Of a DNA stretch of 24,493 nucleotides, positions 23,877 to 24,493 are shown one piece after another. The first letter of the stretch is position 1; each line of letters opens with the position of its first letter. The translations under genes and the position numbers were made by a program. The stretch is taken from positions 398,556 through 423,048 of the forward strand of contig BJOX01000304.1 in NCBI GenBank assembly GCA_009731375.1, in the 5' to 3' direction. The notes under the pieces are model-generated. The model made no database searches. It saw only the letters and a program-made list of their open reading frames with translations, and was not told the DNA's origin. This DNA is from Paulinella micropora (taxonomy: Eukaryota; Cercozoa; Imbricatea; Euglyphida).

Positions 23877-24493
23877 TTATTTAATAATACGACCACAAGA
23901 CTCTTTGTGTTTTGTTAAAGTTATTTTATCAATTATTACCATAGAGCAATATTGACACCGTGCTATTAACGATTGTGTCATCAATACATTTAATAGTTCG
24001 GGCCCCATTTTGCATTGTTCTAATAATGAGGTAGCTTCTTTATTTCGTTTAATTTTACCACATCGCAATTCGTGTATTCTTAAAGTTATGTTATTACTTA
24101 TTACCTTAGAGCAATATATACATTTCTTATCTGGTAATTTGTATTCTTTTGGCTGTAATGCTTCGGGGATTGGTGGTGCTATTGGTGTAGGATGCTTTCG
24201 CTTTGTGTGTTGAATTAGACTATCTCGTCTCATTTCTTTATCACATTGCGAGCATTTGATTTTTTCTGCTTGTCGTTTTCTTTCATATTCTCGTTTCTTT
24301 TGTTTTCTTTCTTCGCTTAATATTGGTTTCTTATTTTCGTGAACCGCTTTAATGTGTGTATTTAGATGGTCTCGCCTCATTTCTTTATCACATTGTGGGC
24401 ATTTGAATTTTACAGCTTGTCGTTTTCTATCATATTCTTTTTTATATGCTTTTTGTTCAGGTGTTAATATTTGTTTGTGTGTTTTCGCATATT
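23877..24493 (-). CDS. Tandem zinc-finger protein, partial at right edge
   Basis: The frame is open from the right window edge to 23877 (at least 205 codons; no start seen). Two long repeats share EYDRKRQAVKFKCPQCDKEM / EYERKRQAEKIKCSQCDKEM followed by RRDHLNTHIKAVH or RRDSLIQHTKRKH, C2H2 fingers of CxxC-x12-HxxxH type. Further C-x2-C...H-x4-C fingers follow near the C-terminus (KKCIYCSKVISNNITLRIHE, ARCQYCSMVIIDKITLTKHK). Probable DNA- or RNA-binding regulator of the element, or a captured host-type gene. The basic linker KREYERKRQAEK is itself duplicated. Confidence 0.8.
   Translation of the reverse strand, partial: YAKTHKQILTPEQKAYKKEYDRKRQAVKFKCPQCDKEMRRDHLNTHIKAVHENKKPILSEERKQKKREYERKRQAEKIKCSQCDKEMRRDSLIQHTKRKHPTPIAPPIPEALQPKEYKLPDKKCIYCSKVISNNITLRIHELRCGKIKRNKEATSLLEQCKMGPELLNVLMTQSLIARCQYCSMVIIDKITLTKHKESCGRIIK

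Larger units (their letters stand above)
4809..24493. mobile_element. Integrated Polinton-like virus, right end not reached
   Basis: The region codes an integrase, packaging ATPase, adenovirus-type protease, penton-like and major-capsid-like proteins and a polymerase-helicase. Together these define Polinton-like or virophage-related elements. Genes are short-spaced, often overlapping by 1-11 bases, without visible introns. The left boundary is approximate (between about 4740 and 5000) and the right boundary is outside the window. A free viral genome joined to a host scaffold by misassembly is the main alternative, since the scaffold contains four 10-N joins. None of those joins lies at the LINE junction, which favours true integration. 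Confidence 0.82.

Noticed and set aside
1-24493. tRNA, rRNA or riboswitch genes
   Set aside because: No cloverleaf with a T-loop GTTCRA core or rRNA-like block was noticed on either strand; absence is by eye only.

Overview
This is eukaryotic DNA carrying a large virus-like element beside a decayed retrotransposon. The left fifth (1 to about 4740) reads only on the minus strand as a non-LTR retrotransposon (LINE) of the CR1/L2-like type: an FP25K/RRM-type ORF1, an apurinic-type endonuclease and a reverse transcriptase with a YADD box, all broken by frameshifts and stops. From about 4.8 kb to the right edge the sequence is a compact, intron-less, gene-dense element with the hallmark set of Polinton-like viruses (PLVs): retroviral-type integrase, A32/FtsK-type packaging ATPase, adenovirus-type cysteine protease, penton-like minor capsid protein, double-jelly-roll-type major capsid candidate, and a polymerase-helicase fusion. 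The right end of the element lies outside the window, so at least about 19.7 kb of it is seen. The host cannot be named; a scaffold of a eukaryotic genome (animal or protist) is the simplest reading. Four runs of exactly 10 N mark scaffold joins.

Layout. 4740-5021: junction with a GC-rich inverted repeat, a candidate element end. 5022-6675 (minus): integrase, a small Cys-rich protein that abuts it in frame across a TAG stop, and an acidic/basic coiled-coil protein split by a -1 frame change at an A6G run. 6740-10995 (plus): a very long fibre protein ending in a peptidase S74 intramolecular chaperone, then a two-helix membrane protein. 11231-16933 (plus): virion block of a small unknown protein, packaging ATPase, basic core-like protein, coiled-coil/Pro-rich protein, acidic protein, maturation protease, penton-like protein and major capsid candidate. 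17082-19007 (plus): a beta-rich virion-type protein and a DUF3223/HNH-like protein. 18999-19633 (minus): two paralogous small proteins with an ExoX-C/DUF3820-like motif. 19684-20373 (plus): a class-3-type lipase with a lysine-rich N-terminal module ending in GG. 20377-23521 (minus): polymerase palm fused to an SF1 (Pif1/RecD-like) helicase. 23634-24493 (minus): a basic coiled-coil protein and a tandem zinc-finger protein that runs off the window.

How it fits together. The polymerase-helicase would copy the element and the integrase would insert it. Capsid, penton, ATPase, protease and core-like proteins would build and mature a particle, with the fibre as a receptor-binding candidate and the lipase as a membrane-penetration candidate. 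Most genes start a few bases after a TATATA(C/G)A-type motif, and several gene borders carry a related family of palindromes.

Most notable: the palm-SF1 helicase fusion with NTDS in motif C; an integrase with Asp in place of the catalytic Glu; a phage-style S74 fibre in a eukaryotic element; a virion-lipase candidate with a GG processing site, and GG dipeptides near the start of several virion proteins; the palindrome family; and three genes each needing exactly one single-base frame change, which means either sequence error or early decay of an endogenous virus.
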